In this document: piece by piece, positions 15,944 to 26,357 of the stretch
How the letters are laid out: every line of letters begins with the position of its first letter
Numbering within the stretch: position 1 is the stretch's first letter
DNA from: Georgenia daeguensis
GTDB taxonomy: Bacteria > Actinomycetota > Actinomycetes > Actinomycetales > Actinomycetaceae
NCBI RefSeq assembly: GCF_039537705.1
Contig: NZ_BAABBA010000009.1
Coordinates: forward strand, 1-64,000
Direction of reading: 5' to 3'
DNA: 64,000 nt
The notes under the pieces: model-generated
Seen by the model: the letters and a program-made list of their open reading frames with translations, nothing else
Told to the model about the DNA's origin: nothing
The model's database searches: none
Translations under genes and position numbers: made by a program

Positions 15944-17203
15944 GTGAGTCTTCCCGTTCCCTCGACGACGGCCCCGTCCGCGGCGGACACCGTCACGCAC
16001 CCCGCCCGCGCCGTCGTCGACCTCTCCGCGATCCGGCACAACCTCGGCGTCCTCGCCGCGGCCGCCCCCGGCGCGCAGGTGATGGCGGTGGTCAAGGCCG
16101 ACGCGTACGGCCACGGCCTGCTGCCCGTCGCCCGCGCGGCGCTCGCGGGCGGGGCCTCCTGGCTCGGCGTCGCCCAGCTCGCCGAGGCCCTGGAGCTGCG
16201 AGCCGGCCTGGACGCGGCGAGCACCGGGACCTCGGCCGCTGCCCTGGCCGGGACCGCCGCCGACGGGACCGCGGCGGCCGTCCGCCCCCGCATCCTCACC
16301 TGGCTGTTCGCGCCCGGCGCGCCCCTCGGGCGCGCGCTCGAGGCCGACCTCGACCTGTCCGCCTCGGCGCCGTGGGCCGTCGAGGAGATCGCGGCGGCCG
16401 CCCGCGCCACCGGCCGCACCGCCCGGGTCCACCTCAAGGTCGACACCGGCATGGGCCGCGGCGGCGCCCGCCCCGAGGCCTTCGGCGACCTGCTCGACGC
16501 CGCCTCGCGCGCCCGCGCCGAGGGCACCGTCGACGTGGTCGGCATCTGGTCCCACCTCGCGTGCGCGGACGAGCCGGACAGCCCCGTCACCGCGCAGCAG
16601 ACCGCGGTCTTCGCCGCGGCCCTCGAGCAGGCGGAGCGGGCGGGCGTCCGCCCCGAGGTCCGCCACCTCGCCGCCTCCTCGGGCACCCTGTTCCACCCCT
16701 CCACGCACTTCGACCTCGTCCGCCCCGGGATCGCGGTCTACGGCCTCACCCCGGCCCCCGGCATCGCCGGGTCCGCCCAGCTCGGGCTGCGGCCGGCGAT
16801 GCGGCTGGAGGCCCGCCTCACCGTGGTCAAGCCCGCCCCGGCGGGCACCCCGCTGTCCTACGGCCACACCGCGCGCACCACCACGGACACCTACATCGCC
16901 GTCGTCCCCCTCGGGTACGGCGACGGCGTGCCGCGGGCGGCGTCGGACCGTGGCCCCGTCACCGTGGCGGGGCGGCGGCTGCACGTGGCCGGGCGGGTGT
17001 GCATGGACCAGGTGGTCGTCGACCTCGGCCCCCGGGGCGCGGGCGTGCGGGAGGGGGACGTCGCCGTGCTGTTCGGCGACGGCGCCGCCGAGCCCTCCGC
17101 CGACGACTGGGCCGAGGCCTGCGGCACCATCAACTACGAGATCGTCACGCGGCTCGGAGCCCGCGTGCCGCGCGTTCACGTCGACCCGGAGGCCCGCCCG
17201 TGA
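15944..17203 (+). CDS. alr: Alanine racemase
   Basis: PLP-dependent racemase supplying D-alanine for peptidoglycan. Lys51 in 'VMAVVKADAYGHG' is the PLP lysine and the second catalytic base is Tyr306 in 'LSYGHTAR'. The C-terminal 'GTINYEIVTRLGARVPR' is the family end. At 419 residues it is slightly long because of an Ala/Thr-rich insert near 95-110. The GTG start is 22 bp after nnrD, and the stop overlaps the tsaE start by 4 bp (GTGA), implying coupled translation. Confidence 0.97.
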   Translation: MSLPVPSTTAPSAADTVTHPARAVVDLSAIRHNLGVLAAAAPGAQVMAVVKADAYGHGLLPVARAALAGGASWLGVAQLAEALELRAGLDAASTGTSAAALAGTAADGTAAAVRPRILTWLFAPGAPLGRALEADLDLSASAPWAVEEIAAAARATGRTARVHLKVDTGMGRGGARPEAFGDLLDAASRARAEGTVDVVGIWSHLACADEPDSPVTAQQTAVFAAALEQAERAGVRPEVRHLAASSGTLFHPSTHFDLVRPGIAVYGLTPAPGIAGSAQLGLRPAMRLEARLTVVKPAPAGTPLSYGHTARTTTDTYIAVVPLGYGDGVPRAASDRGPVTVAGRRLHVAGRVCMDQVVVDLGPRGAGVREGDVAVLFGDGAAEPSADDWAEACGTINYEIVTRLGARVPRVHVDPEARP

Positions 17204-17778
17204 CCCTGACGCTGACTCTTCCCGACGCCGACGCCACCCGTGACCTCGGACGTCGCCTGGCCGCCGTGCTGCGCGCCGGGGACCTGGTGCTGCTCTCCGG
17301 CGACCTGGGTGCCGGGAAGACCACCCTGACCCAGGGCATCGGCGCCGGCCTCGGGGTCCGCGGCCAGGTGGCCTCGCCGACCTTCATCATCGCGCGGGTG
17401 CACCCCGCCCTCGGCGACGGGCCCGACCTCGTCCACGTCGACGCCTACCGTCTGGGATCCCTCGACGAGGTCGACGCCCTGGACCTGGACACCTCGCTGG
17501 AGGACTCCGTCACCGTCGTGGAGTGGGGCGCCGGCAAGGTGGAGTCGCTGTCCGCCGACCGCCTCGAGATCGACCTGCGCCGCCCGCACGGTGCGGGCTC
17601 CGACGGTGGTGCGACCGCCGACCACGGTGCGGGCTCCGACGGCGCAGCCGACCCCCACGGCGCCGCCGACCTGGAGGACCTCGCCGCACCCGCCGCGCGC
17701 GAGGTCGAGGTCCGGGGCGTGGGAGAGCGCTGGGCCGGCGTGGATCTCGCCACGGTCCTGGACGCCCGTCAGCCGTGA
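17200..17778 (+). CDS. tsaE: tRNA t6A synthesis ATPase TsaE
   Basis: TsaE is the ATPase that cycles the TsaB-TsaD complex during threonylcarbamoylation of A37 in ANN-decoding tRNAs. Walker A is 'GDLGAGKTT' (34-42), followed by 'VASPTFIIARVH', 'LVHVDAYRLGS' and 'VTVVEWGAGKVE'. The 192 residues exceed the usual 150 or so because of a His/Gly/Ala/Asp-rich linker with repeated 'HGAGSDG' after the core. The start overlaps alr by 4 bp and the stop overlaps the next gene by 4 bp. tsaB follows one gene later; tsaD is 12 kb away. Confidence 0.95.
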   Translation: MTLTLTLPDADATRDLGRRLAAVLRAGDLVLLSGDLGAGKTTLTQGIGAGLGVRGQVASPTFIIARVHPALGDGPDLVHVDAYRLGSLDEVDALDLDTSLEDSVTVVEWGAGKVESLSADRLEIDLRRPHGAGSDGGATADHGAGSDGAADPHGAADLEDLAAPAAREVEVRGVGERWAGVDLATVLDARQP

Positions 17779-18614
17779 CCGGGGGAGGGGGATCTCGTCC
17801 GTCCCGGCACCTGCGGGCCGGGCTGCTGACGCTGCTCGCGCTCCTCACGCTGCTCGGCCCCGCCGGTCCCGCGTCCGCCACCGCCGAGGCGGGGCCGGTC
17901 ACCCAGGCCCCGCCGGTGGCCGAGGGGGTGCCGGAGAAGGTGGCGCAGTGGTTCCGCACCGAGGCCGCCGGCGTGGTCAGCACCCAGGGCGGCGCCGAGC
18001 TCGATCTCTCCGCCGAGCAGCGGGCCGGTGTCGCGATCGGCCTCGTCCGCACGGTCAGCACCTGGTCCGCCGGGTTCCGCTCCGGCGGTGAGGCCGACCC
18101 GCCGCTGGAGGCGACCTCGCGCTGGGTGGCGCCGCTGAGCCTGGGCCAGGAGGGGGTCGGCGTGCTGGTCGCCGGGCTGGACCCCAACGGCGTGGTCGGT
18201 CCCGAGCAGCTCCGCGCGGCCCCGGACCTCGCCGAGGCCCTGCTCGCGCTGGGACCCGCCCAGCCGGTGGTCCACGACGTGCCCCTCGACGCCTGGTTCA
18301 CCGTCGACGGCGGGAAGGTGCTCCCGCTCGACGACGCCGCGCGCGCGTCGCTCGCGGGCGCCGTCGCGCTCGACGTCTACCGCCCCTTCGTGCAGGAGCG
18401 CTACGCGGTGGCCGACCCCAACCAGCCGGGCTCCGCCGTGCCGGACGCCCACTCGTGGGCCCCGGCGGCCTGGGTCGCGGCCGCCCTGCTGCTGCTCCTG
18501 GGCTGGGCGGGCGTCGTGGTGTGGCTGCGCCGCGAGGGCGACGGCGCCGAGATCCGCGAGCCCCGGGCCACCCGCCCGCGGACCCGTCCGCGGGACCGCG
18601 GCGCCCGCCGCTGA
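17775..18614 (+). CDS. Secreted, C-terminally membrane-anchored protein of unknown function
   Basis: Unrecognised protein of 279 residues. It has a clear signal peptide (basic start, then hydrophobic 'LLTLLALLTLLGPAG' and an Ala-X-Ala type cleavage region near 35), a large outside domain of about 190 residues without cysteines, one transmembrane segment near 228-251 and a short Arg-rich inside tail. The topology is type I membrane protein. The GTG start overlaps the tsaE stop by 4 bp, so it is translated with the alr-tsaE run; tsaB follows 31 bp later with its own promoter. A link to t6A synthesis is not implied by topology; an envelope role is more likely. Confidence 0.7.
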   Translation: MTGGGGSRPSRHLRAGLLTLLALLTLLGPAGPASATAEAGPVTQAPPVAEGVPEKVAQWFRTEAAGVVSTQGGAELDLSAEQRAGVAIGLVRTVSTWSAGFRSGGEADPPLEATSRWVAPLSLGQEGVGVLVAGLDPNGVVGPEQLRAAPDLAEALLALGPAQPVVHDVPLDAWFTVDGGKVLPLDDAARASLAGAVALDVYRPFVQERYAVADPNQPGSAVPDAHSWAPAAWVAAALLLLLGWAGVVVWLRREGDGAEIREPRATRPRTRPRDRGARR

Positions 18615-18633
18615 GCCGGACCGCGGCGCGCAC

Positions 18634-18648
18634 TACCCTGGTCCGGTG
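18634..18648 (+). promoter_or_regulatory. Leaderless promoter of tsaB
   Basis: -10 box TACCCT at 18634-18639, six bases before the GTG at 18646. The 17-base stretch ACTACCCTGGTCCGGTG is identical to the one in front of tsaD (29852-29868). Confidence 0.6.
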
Positions 18649-19362
18649 CACATCCTGAGCCTGGACACCTCCGCCGGCAGCGCCGTCGCCCTCGTCGAGA
18701 CCGGCCCCGGCGGCGCCACCGTGCTCGACCGCGCGGAGGGCGCGGACCCCCGCCGCCACGCCGAGACGCTCGCCCCGCTCCTCGAGGCGGTCCTGGCCCA
18801 CGCCCCGGCGCCGGACGCGGTCGCCGTCGGGACGGGCCCCGCCCCCTTCACCGGCCTGCGTGCCGGCCTCGTCACGGCCCACGTCTTCGCCCGCGGCCGC
18901 GGCATCGACGTGCACGGCGTGTGCTCCCTGGACGCCCTCGCCCGCCAGGCCCTCGACGCCCTCGGCGGACCGGACGCCGCGGACGGGTCCCGCGAGGTCC
19001 TCGTGGTCACCGACGCGCGCCGCAAGGAGGTCTACTGGGGCCGCTACCGGGCGGACGGCCCGGACGACGTCGCCCGCCTGGCCGGGCCCGAGGTCGCCGC
19101 ACCGGCCGTCGTCGCCGAGACGCACCGGGCCGGGATCGAGGCGGGGCTCGCCGTCGCGGGCGCGGGCACCGTCCTGTACCCCGACCAGCTCCCCGCCACC
19201 GCCGACCTGCCGGTGGCGGTCGACCCTGCCGTCCTGGCCCGGATCGTCGCCGCCCGCCTCGCCCGGCGCGCCGCCGGGGCCGAGGTGGAGCTGGGTACCG
19301 AGCCGCGGTACCTGCGCCGGCCCGACGTGCACACGGCGGCGGCGCCGAAGCGGGCGTCCTGA
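18646..19362 (+). CDS. tsaB: tRNA t6A synthesis scaffold protein TsaB
   Basis: TsaB (YeaZ) is an ASKHA-fold pseudo-enzyme that pairs with TsaD in t6A formation. Family marks are the N-terminal 'ILSLDTSAGSAVALVE', 'HAETLAPLLEAVL' and 'AVGTGPAPFTGLRAGL'. Length 238, normal for actinobacteria. GTG start with no ribosome site. rimI starts 6 bp after its stop. The order tsaE-tsaB-rimI-tsaD is standard, but here tsaE is separated by one gene and tsaD by about 10 kb. Confidence 0.95.
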   Translation: MHILSLDTSAGSAVALVETGPGGATVLDRAEGADPRRHAETLAPLLEAVLAHAPAPDAVAVGTGPAPFTGLRAGLVTAHVFARGRGIDVHGVCSLDALARQALDALGGPDAADGSREVLVVTDARRKEVYWGRYRADGPDDVARLAGPEVAAPAVVAETHRAGIEAGLAVAGAGTVLYPDQLPATADLPVAVDPAVLARIVAARLARRAAGAEVELGTEPRYLRRPDVHTAAAPKRAS

Positions 19363-19367
19363 GGGCC

Positions 19368-19919
19368 ATGGACGTCCGGCTGCGCCCGCTGCGGGAGAGC
19401 GACCTCGACCGCGTCATGGAGCTCGAGGTCCAGCTCTTCGGGGCGGGCGCGTGGAGCCGCGGCGCCTACCTCGAGGAGCTCACGCGGGCCCCGGGGCGCA
19501 CGTACCTGGCCGCCGTCGTCGACGGCCCGGGCGGCGAGCTGGTGGTGGGGTACGCGGGGCTCGTCGCCGGCACCGAGGCGCAGGTGATGACGGTCGGCGT
19601 CGACGCCGAGCACCGCCGCCGCGGCATCGGCCGGCTGCTCGTCGACGCGCTGCTGGCGGACGCCCGCGCCCACGGCGCCCGCACCGTGCTGCTCGAGGTC
19701 CGCGCGGGCGACGCCGGGGCGCAGCGGCTGTACGCGCGCGCCGGGTTCGAGCCGATCGGCCGACGGCGCAACTACTACCAGGCCGAGGGGGAGGATGCCG
19801 TCGTCATGCGGGCCCGGCTCACGCCGTCGCCCGGCCCCGTGGGGGCCGAGGCCGGTGGCGCCGCCGTGCGCGGCCGCGAGCAGGTCCGCACCGGGCAGGA
19901 GGAGGCAGGGGATGCGTGA
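19368..19919 (+). CDS. rimI: Ribosomal-protein-alanine N-acetyltransferase
   Basis: GNAT acetyltransferase of 183 residues in the RimI position. RimI acetylates the N-terminal alanine of ribosomal protein S18 in E. coli; actinobacterial homologues act on various N-termini. The acetyl-CoA loop is 'EHRRRGIGRLLVDALL', and the C-terminal motif 'AQRLYARAGFEPIGRRRNYY' is diagnostic of RimI. The last 30 or so residues are a low-complexity tail. ATG at 19368, six bases after tsaB. Its 3' end overlaps the sulfurtransferase gene by 8 bp. Confidence 0.92.
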   Translation: MDVRLRPLRESDLDRVMELEVQLFGAGAWSRGAYLEELTRAPGRTYLAAVVDGPGGELVVGYAGLVAGTEAQVMTVGVDAEHRRRGIGRLLVDALLADARAHGARTVLLEVRAGDAGAQRLYARAGFEPIGRRRNYYQAEGEDAVVMRARLTPSPGPVGAEAGGAAVRGREQVRTGQEEAGDA

Positions 19920-20763
19920 GCAGGTGCTCGTCGGTGCCGAGGAGCTCGCCCGGGAGCTGGCCGCGCCGGAGCCGCCGGCGGTCCTGGACGTGCGCTGGTC
20001 GCTGGCGGAGCCGGACGGGCGGCCGGCCTACCGGTCCGGCCACGTCCCCGGCGCCGTGCTCGTCGACCTCGAGACCGAGCTGGCCGCGCCCCCCAGTCCG
20101 GCGGCCGGCCGCCACCCGCTGCCCGACCCTGCCGACCTGCAGGCCTCGGCCCGCCGCTGGGGCCTGCGCCGCGGCGGGCGGGTGGTTGTCTACGACGACG
20201 CCGGCGGCACCTCGGCGGCCCGCGCGTGGTGGCTCCTGCGCTGGGCCGGGCTGAGCGACGTCCGCATCCTCGACGGCGCCCTCGCCGCCTGGCGCCGGAC
20301 CGGGCTGCCGCTCGAGAGCGGCGACGTCGTGCCCGAGCCCGGAGACGTGGTTCTCCCGCTCGCCGCCGGCGCGGACGCCGCCATGCCGACCACCGACGCC
20401 GACGGCGCGGCCGCCTGGCCGGGCGTCCTCCTCGACGCGCGGGCGGGGGAGCGGTACCGCGGCGAGCACGAGCCGGTGGATCCGCGGGCCGGCCACGTGC
20501 CCGGCGCCCGCAGCGCCCCGACCACCGAGAACCTCGCCGACGACGGCACCTTCCTCCCGCCTGCCGAGCTGTGCCGGCGGTTCGCCGGTCTTGGCGTCGA
20601 GCCGGGCACCGCGGTGGGGGTCTACTGCGGCTCCGGCGTCACAGCCGCCCACGAGGTCGCCGCCCTGGCCAGCATCGGCGTCGACGCCACCCTCTACCCC
20701 GGGTCGTGGTCGCAGTGGGCGGCCGACCCGGCGCGGCCCGCCGCGACCGGCGCGCGGCCCTGA
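19912..20763 (+). CDS. sseA: Thiosulfate/3-mercaptopyruvate sulfurtransferase
   Basis: Two-domain rhodanese of 283 residues moving sulfur from thiosulfate or 3-mercaptopyruvate to an acceptor. The N-terminal inactive domain has 'VLDVRWSLAEPDGR' and 'GHVPGAVLVDLETEL'; the catalytic Cys239 lies in 'YCGSGVTAAHE' of the C-terminal domain. The CGSGVTA loop is typical of SseA-like enzymes. It overlaps rimI by 8 bp and is probably co-transcribed with tsaB-rimI. It could supply sulfur for tRNA or cofactor thiolation, but nothing here shows the acceptor. Confidence 0.92.
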   Translation: MREQVLVGAEELARELAAPEPPAVLDVRWSLAEPDGRPAYRSGHVPGAVLVDLETELAAPPSPAAGRHPLPDPADLQASARRWGLRRGGRVVVYDDAGGTSAARAWWLLRWAGLSDVRILDGALAAWRRTGLPLESGDVVPEPGDVVLPLAAGADAAMPTTDADGAAAWPGVLLDARAGERYRGEHEPVDPRAGHVPGARSAPTTENLADDGTFLPPAELCRRFAGLGVEPGTAVGVYCGSGVTAAHEVAALASIGVDATLYPGSWSQWAADPARPAATGARP

Positions 20764-20833
20764 CCGCCGGCGCAGCCCGGTCCGCCGGCGCGGCCCAGTC
20801 CGCCGGCGCGGCCCAGTCCGCCGGCGCAGCCGG
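20762..20833. repeat. Four tandem 18-bp repeats
   Basis: Four consecutive units of the form GTCCGCCGGCGCGGCCCA start at the sseA stop codon; the two middle units are identical. They occupy the first part of the 308-bp gap before sdhC. No coding role is supported. Confidence 0.75.
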
Positions 20834-20897
20834 GGGCGCCGGTGCCCGGCCGGGCGGCAGGCCCCGACCCGGCGCCGAGGCGCCTGCGTCCGGCCCC

Positions 20898-20930
20898 CCG
20901 GAACCCGTTCGCTGGCCGAACGGTTCCCGG
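20898..20930. terminator. Hairpin, probable terminator of tsaB-rimI-sseA
   Basis: Arms 20898-20911 and 20917-20930 pair almost fully (one bulged C each side) around the loop CTGGC. It lies just upstream of the CRP-like site, so it could also be regulatory. Confidence 0.5.
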
Positions 20931-20937
20931 TCAAGAC

Positions 20938-20953
20938 TGTGACGTCGCTCACG
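20938..20953. promoter_or_regulatory. CRP/GlxR-like operator upstream of sdhCAB
   Basis: TGTGACGTCGCTCACG matches the CRP-family half-sites TGTGA-N6-TCACA at nine of ten positions. In corynebacteria and mycobacteria cAMP-responsive GlxR/CRP controls sdh genes through such sites. It lies about 120 bp upstream of the sdhC -10 box. The regulator gene is not in the window. Confidence 0.5.
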
Positions 20954-21058
20954 GAGCGGTTGCAGACGCAGCGTCATTTCGCTGATCGGGTGACCGCCAG
21001 GCGAACGGGCGCCGTCTTGTTTTGCCGCCGCGTGACCGGAGTGTGACCCAGCACTCGG

Positions 21059-21074
21059 TACCATCAGGACCATG
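21059..21074 (+). promoter_or_regulatory. Leaderless promoter of sdhC
   Basis: -10 box TACCAT at 21059-21064, seven bases before the ATG at 21072. Confidence 0.5.
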
Positions 21075-21767
21075 GTCACGTCCACAGTGCCGACGACGCC
21101 GCGCCGAGCGAGATACACCACTGTCGCCCTCAAGTGGGCCATGGCGATCTCGGGCCTGCTCTTCGTCCTCTTCGTCCTCGCCCACATGTACGGCAACCTC
21201 AAGGCGTTCTCCGGCCAGGAGGCGTTCGACAGCTACGCGCACAGCCTTCGCACGCTGCTGTACCCCTATCTCCCCCACGAGGGTTTCCTGTGGATCCAGC
21301 GCGTGGTGCTGCTGGTTGCCGTCGTGGTGCACGTCGGGGCGGCCGTCGCGCTGTGGCGCCGGGCCCGCACCGCCCGGCCCCGCCGTTACGTGGTGAGCAA
21401 GCGGACGGCGCAGACCTACTCGGCGCGGACCGTGCGCTGGGGCGGCCTGATCCTGCTGGCCTTCATCATCTTCCACCTGCTGCAGTTCACGACGCTGACC
21501 ATCAACGTCGGCGGCACGTTCGACAGCCCGTACGAGCGGCTCGTGGCTGCGTTCTCGCACTGGTGGCTGTACCTGGTCTACCTCGTCGCGATCGTGATGC
21601 TCACGATGCACGTGCGCCACGGGGTGTGGAGCTCCCTGCAGACGCTCGGCGCCTCGGACCGGACGCGGCAGCGCGCCATCAACGTCGTCGCCTACCTCGT
21701 CGCGGCGGCGCTGCTGGTGGGCTTCATGCTCCCGCCCACCGCCATCCTGCTCGGCTTCGTGAACTGA
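21072..21767 (+). CDS. sdhC: Succinate dehydrogenase cytochrome b subunit
   Basis: Single membrane anchor of a B-type succinate:menaquinone oxidoreductase, 231 residues with five hydrophobic segments, the form found in Corynebacterium and Bacillus rather than the separate SdhC and SdhD of E. coli. Candidate haem ligands are the histidines in 'LFVLAHMYGNLKAF', 'VVVHVGAAVAL', 'FHLLQF' and 'MLTMHVRHGVW'. ATG start from a leaderless promoter; a CRP-like site lies upstream. sdhA follows 13 bp after the stop, giving the operon sdhCAB. Confidence 0.92.
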   Translation: MVTSTVPTTPRRARYTTVALKWAMAISGLLFVLFVLAHMYGNLKAFSGQEAFDSYAHSLRTLLYPYLPHEGFLWIQRVVLLVAVVVHVGAAVALWRRARTARPRRYVVSKRTAQTYSARTVRWGGLILLAFIIFHLLQFTTLTINVGGTFDSPYERLVAAFSHWWLYLVYLVAIVMLTMHVRHGVWSSLQTLGASDRTRQRAINVVAYLVAAALLVGFMLPPTAILLGFVN

Positions 21768-21780
21768 GGGACCTGAACTG

Positions 21781-24506
<2,726 letters not shown>

Positions 24507-24546
24507 TCCGGCCGGGCGCGACCCGCCGTCGCCCGCAGCGGCGCAC

Positions 24547-24580
24547 CTCAGGCCCCCGGTCCTCGGACCGGGGGCCTGAG
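24547..24580. terminator. Strong terminator after sdhCAB
   Basis: Perfect 16-bp stem (24547-24562 with 24565-24580) with a 2-nt nominal loop, 40 bp after the sdhB stop. Confidence 0.8.
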
Positions 24581-24745
24581 CCGTCCGTGGGCGCCCGCCG
24601 GCACGTGCACCCTCCACCGTCCGGCACGGACGCGGGCCGGTCTCAGCACCTGGTACCCGCCCGGCCCGACCAGCGCACGGCACCGCCGCCCGGGTTAGTT
24701 TTGGGGGTCGGCGGGAGGTCCGCCGCCTGAGAGAAAGTTCCGCCC

Positions 24746-26260
24746 ATGAGAAGACCCCGCTCCCTGACGGCTGCCGCCGCCCTGTTCGCCGCGATGTCTC
24801 TGGTGGCCGCGTGCGGCTCCTCGGGCGAGAGCGGAGACACCTCGACCGGCGAGGCGTCGACGGACGCCGTCATCCGGGTCGGCTCCATCTACGAGCCGCA
24901 GAACCTCAGCAACGTCGACGGCGGCGGCCAGGGCGTGACGGAGGCGCTGAACGGCAACGTCTACGAGAGCCTCTTCAGGCTGACGGACGACGGCGAGCTC
25001 GAGAACCTCCTCGCCGAGGACTACTCGATCAGCCCCGACGGCCTGACGTACACCGTCACGCTGCGCGAGGGGGTCGCGTTCCACTCGGGCAGGCCGGTGA
25101 CGTCCGAGGACGTGAAGAGCAGCGTCGAGCGGGTCACGGCTGAGTCCTCCCAGTCCGCACGGAAGTCCTCGTTCGAGCCGCTCGCCTCGATCGAGACGCC
25201 GGACGAGCGGACGGTCGTGTTCACGCTCGCGACGCCGTCGATCTCCTTCCCCTACAACCTCTCCTACGTGTGGATCGTCAACACCGAGGCCGGGGACCTC
25301 AAGACGGAGGAGGACGGGACCGGGCCCTACACCGTCGGCGACTGGACCCGCGGGTCCAGCCTGACCCTGAACCGGTGGGACGAGTACTGGGGCGAGCCGG
25401 CGGCCAACGCCGAGGTGGTGTTCCAGTACTTCACGGACGCCAGCGCCATGGGCAACGCCCTGCTGACCAACGAGGTCGACGTCCTGACCTCGGTCCAGAG
25501 CCCCGACGCCCTCGCGCAGTTCGAGGACAACCCCGACTACACGATCGCCGAGGGCACCTCCACCACCAAGGAGCTCCTCGCCTTCAACGACCGCGTCGCG
25601 CCCTTCGACGACGTCCAGGTCCGCAAGGCCGTCTACTCGGCCATCGACCGCGAGAAGCTGCTCAGCTCGATCTGGGGCGACTACGGGACCCTCATCGGCT
25701 CGATGGTCCCGCCGACCGACCCCTGGTACGAGGACCTCACCGACGTCAACCCCTACGACCCCGCCCTCGCGGAGAAGCTCCTCGCCGAGGCCGGGCACCC
25801 GGACGGGTTCTCGTTCACGCTGGACACGCCCACCTACGACCCGCACCCCACCGTGGCCGAGTTCGTGCAGAGCGAGCTGGCCAAGGTCGGCGTGACGGTG
25901 GAGATCAACCCGATCTCCGCCGACGAGTGGTACACGAAGGTCTTCCAGGAGCGCGACTTCGAGGCCACCCTCCAGGAGCACGTCAACGACCGCGACGTCG
26001 TCTGGTACGGCGACCCTGACTTCTACTGGGGCTACGACAACCCTCAGGTCACCGCGTGGGTGCAGGAGGCCGAGCAGGCCAAGACCCCGGAGGAGCAGAC
26101 CGAGAAGCTCCTCCAGGTCAACCGGCAGATCGCGGAGGACGCCGCGAGCGCCTGGCTGTACCTCTACCCGCAGATCGTGGTGTCCTCGAGCGACGTCACG
26201 GGCTACCCGGTCAACGGCCTGAACTCCCAGTTCTTCGTCTACGACATCACCAAGGGCTGA
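24746..26260 (+). CDS. ABC importer substrate-binding lipoprotein, peptide/nickel (SBP family 5)
   Basis: Extracytoplasmic binding protein of 504 residues in the OppA/DppA/NikA family. It has a lipoprotein signal with lipobox 'LVAAC' (Cys23), then a Gly/Ser linker and the family-5 blocks 'NVYESLFRLTDDGELENLLAEDY', abbreviated here, and 'TVTLREGVAFHSG'. It would capture substrate outside and hand it to the permeases encoded next. It is first of a five-gene operon (SBP, two permeases, two ATPases). Substrate cannot be told; oligopeptides, dipeptides and metal chelates are all served by this family. Confidence 0.9.
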   Translation: MRRPRSLTAAAALFAAMSLVAACGSSGESGDTSTGEASTDAVIRVGSIYEPQNLSNVDGGGQGVTEALNGNVYESLFRLTDDGELENLLAEDYSISPDGLTYTVTLREGVAFHSGRPVTSEDVKSSVERVTAESSQSARKSSFEPLASIETPDERTVVFTLATPSISFPYNLSYVWIVNTEAGDLKTEEDGTGPYTVGDWTRGSSLTLNRWDEYWGEPAANAEVVFQYFTDASAMGNALLTNEVDVLTSVQSPDALAQFEDNPDYTIAEGTSTTKELLAFNDRVAPFDDVQVRKAVYSAIDREKLLSSIWGDYGTLIGSMVPPTDPWYEDLTDVNPYDPALAEKLLAEAGHPDGFSFTLDTPTYDPHPTVAEFVQSELAKVGVTVEINPISADEWYTKVFQERDFEATLQEHVNDRDVVWYGDPDFYWGYDNPQVTAWVQEAEQAKTPEEQTEKLLQVNRQIAEDAASAWLYLYPQIVVSSSDVTGYPVNGLNSQFFVYDITKG

Positions 26261-26302
26261 CGCCGGCCGGACTTCCACCGCCCAGGCCCTGACCGCGATG
26301 GG

Positions 26303-26331
26303 GCCCGGCCGGCAGGCAGGACCGGCCGGGC
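26303..26331 (+). promoter_or_regulatory. Stem-loop between binding-protein and permease genes
   Basis: Perfect 10-bp stem (26303-26312 with 26322-26331) with a 9-nt loop, in the 97-bp gap after the binding-protein gene. Such hairpins commonly stabilise the upstream mRNA or cut readthrough so that binding protein exceeds permease. Confidence 0.5.
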
Positions 26332-26357
26332 ACCTACGAGAGAGGAGAACGACCGCC

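Larger units (their letters stand above)
20764..21071. other. 308-bp intergene between sseA and sdhC
   Basis: Holds, in order, the 18-bp tandem repeats, a strong imperfect hairpin (20898-20930), a CRP-like palindrome (20938-20953) and the leaderless sdhC promoter (21059). No gene is seen in it. Confidence 0.6.

Noticed and set aside
14072..17179. Very long open frame antisense to nnrD and alr
   Set aside because: Composition is a Gly/Arg/Ala-rich shadow caused by the third-position GC bias of the real genes on the other strand; no domain is recognisable.
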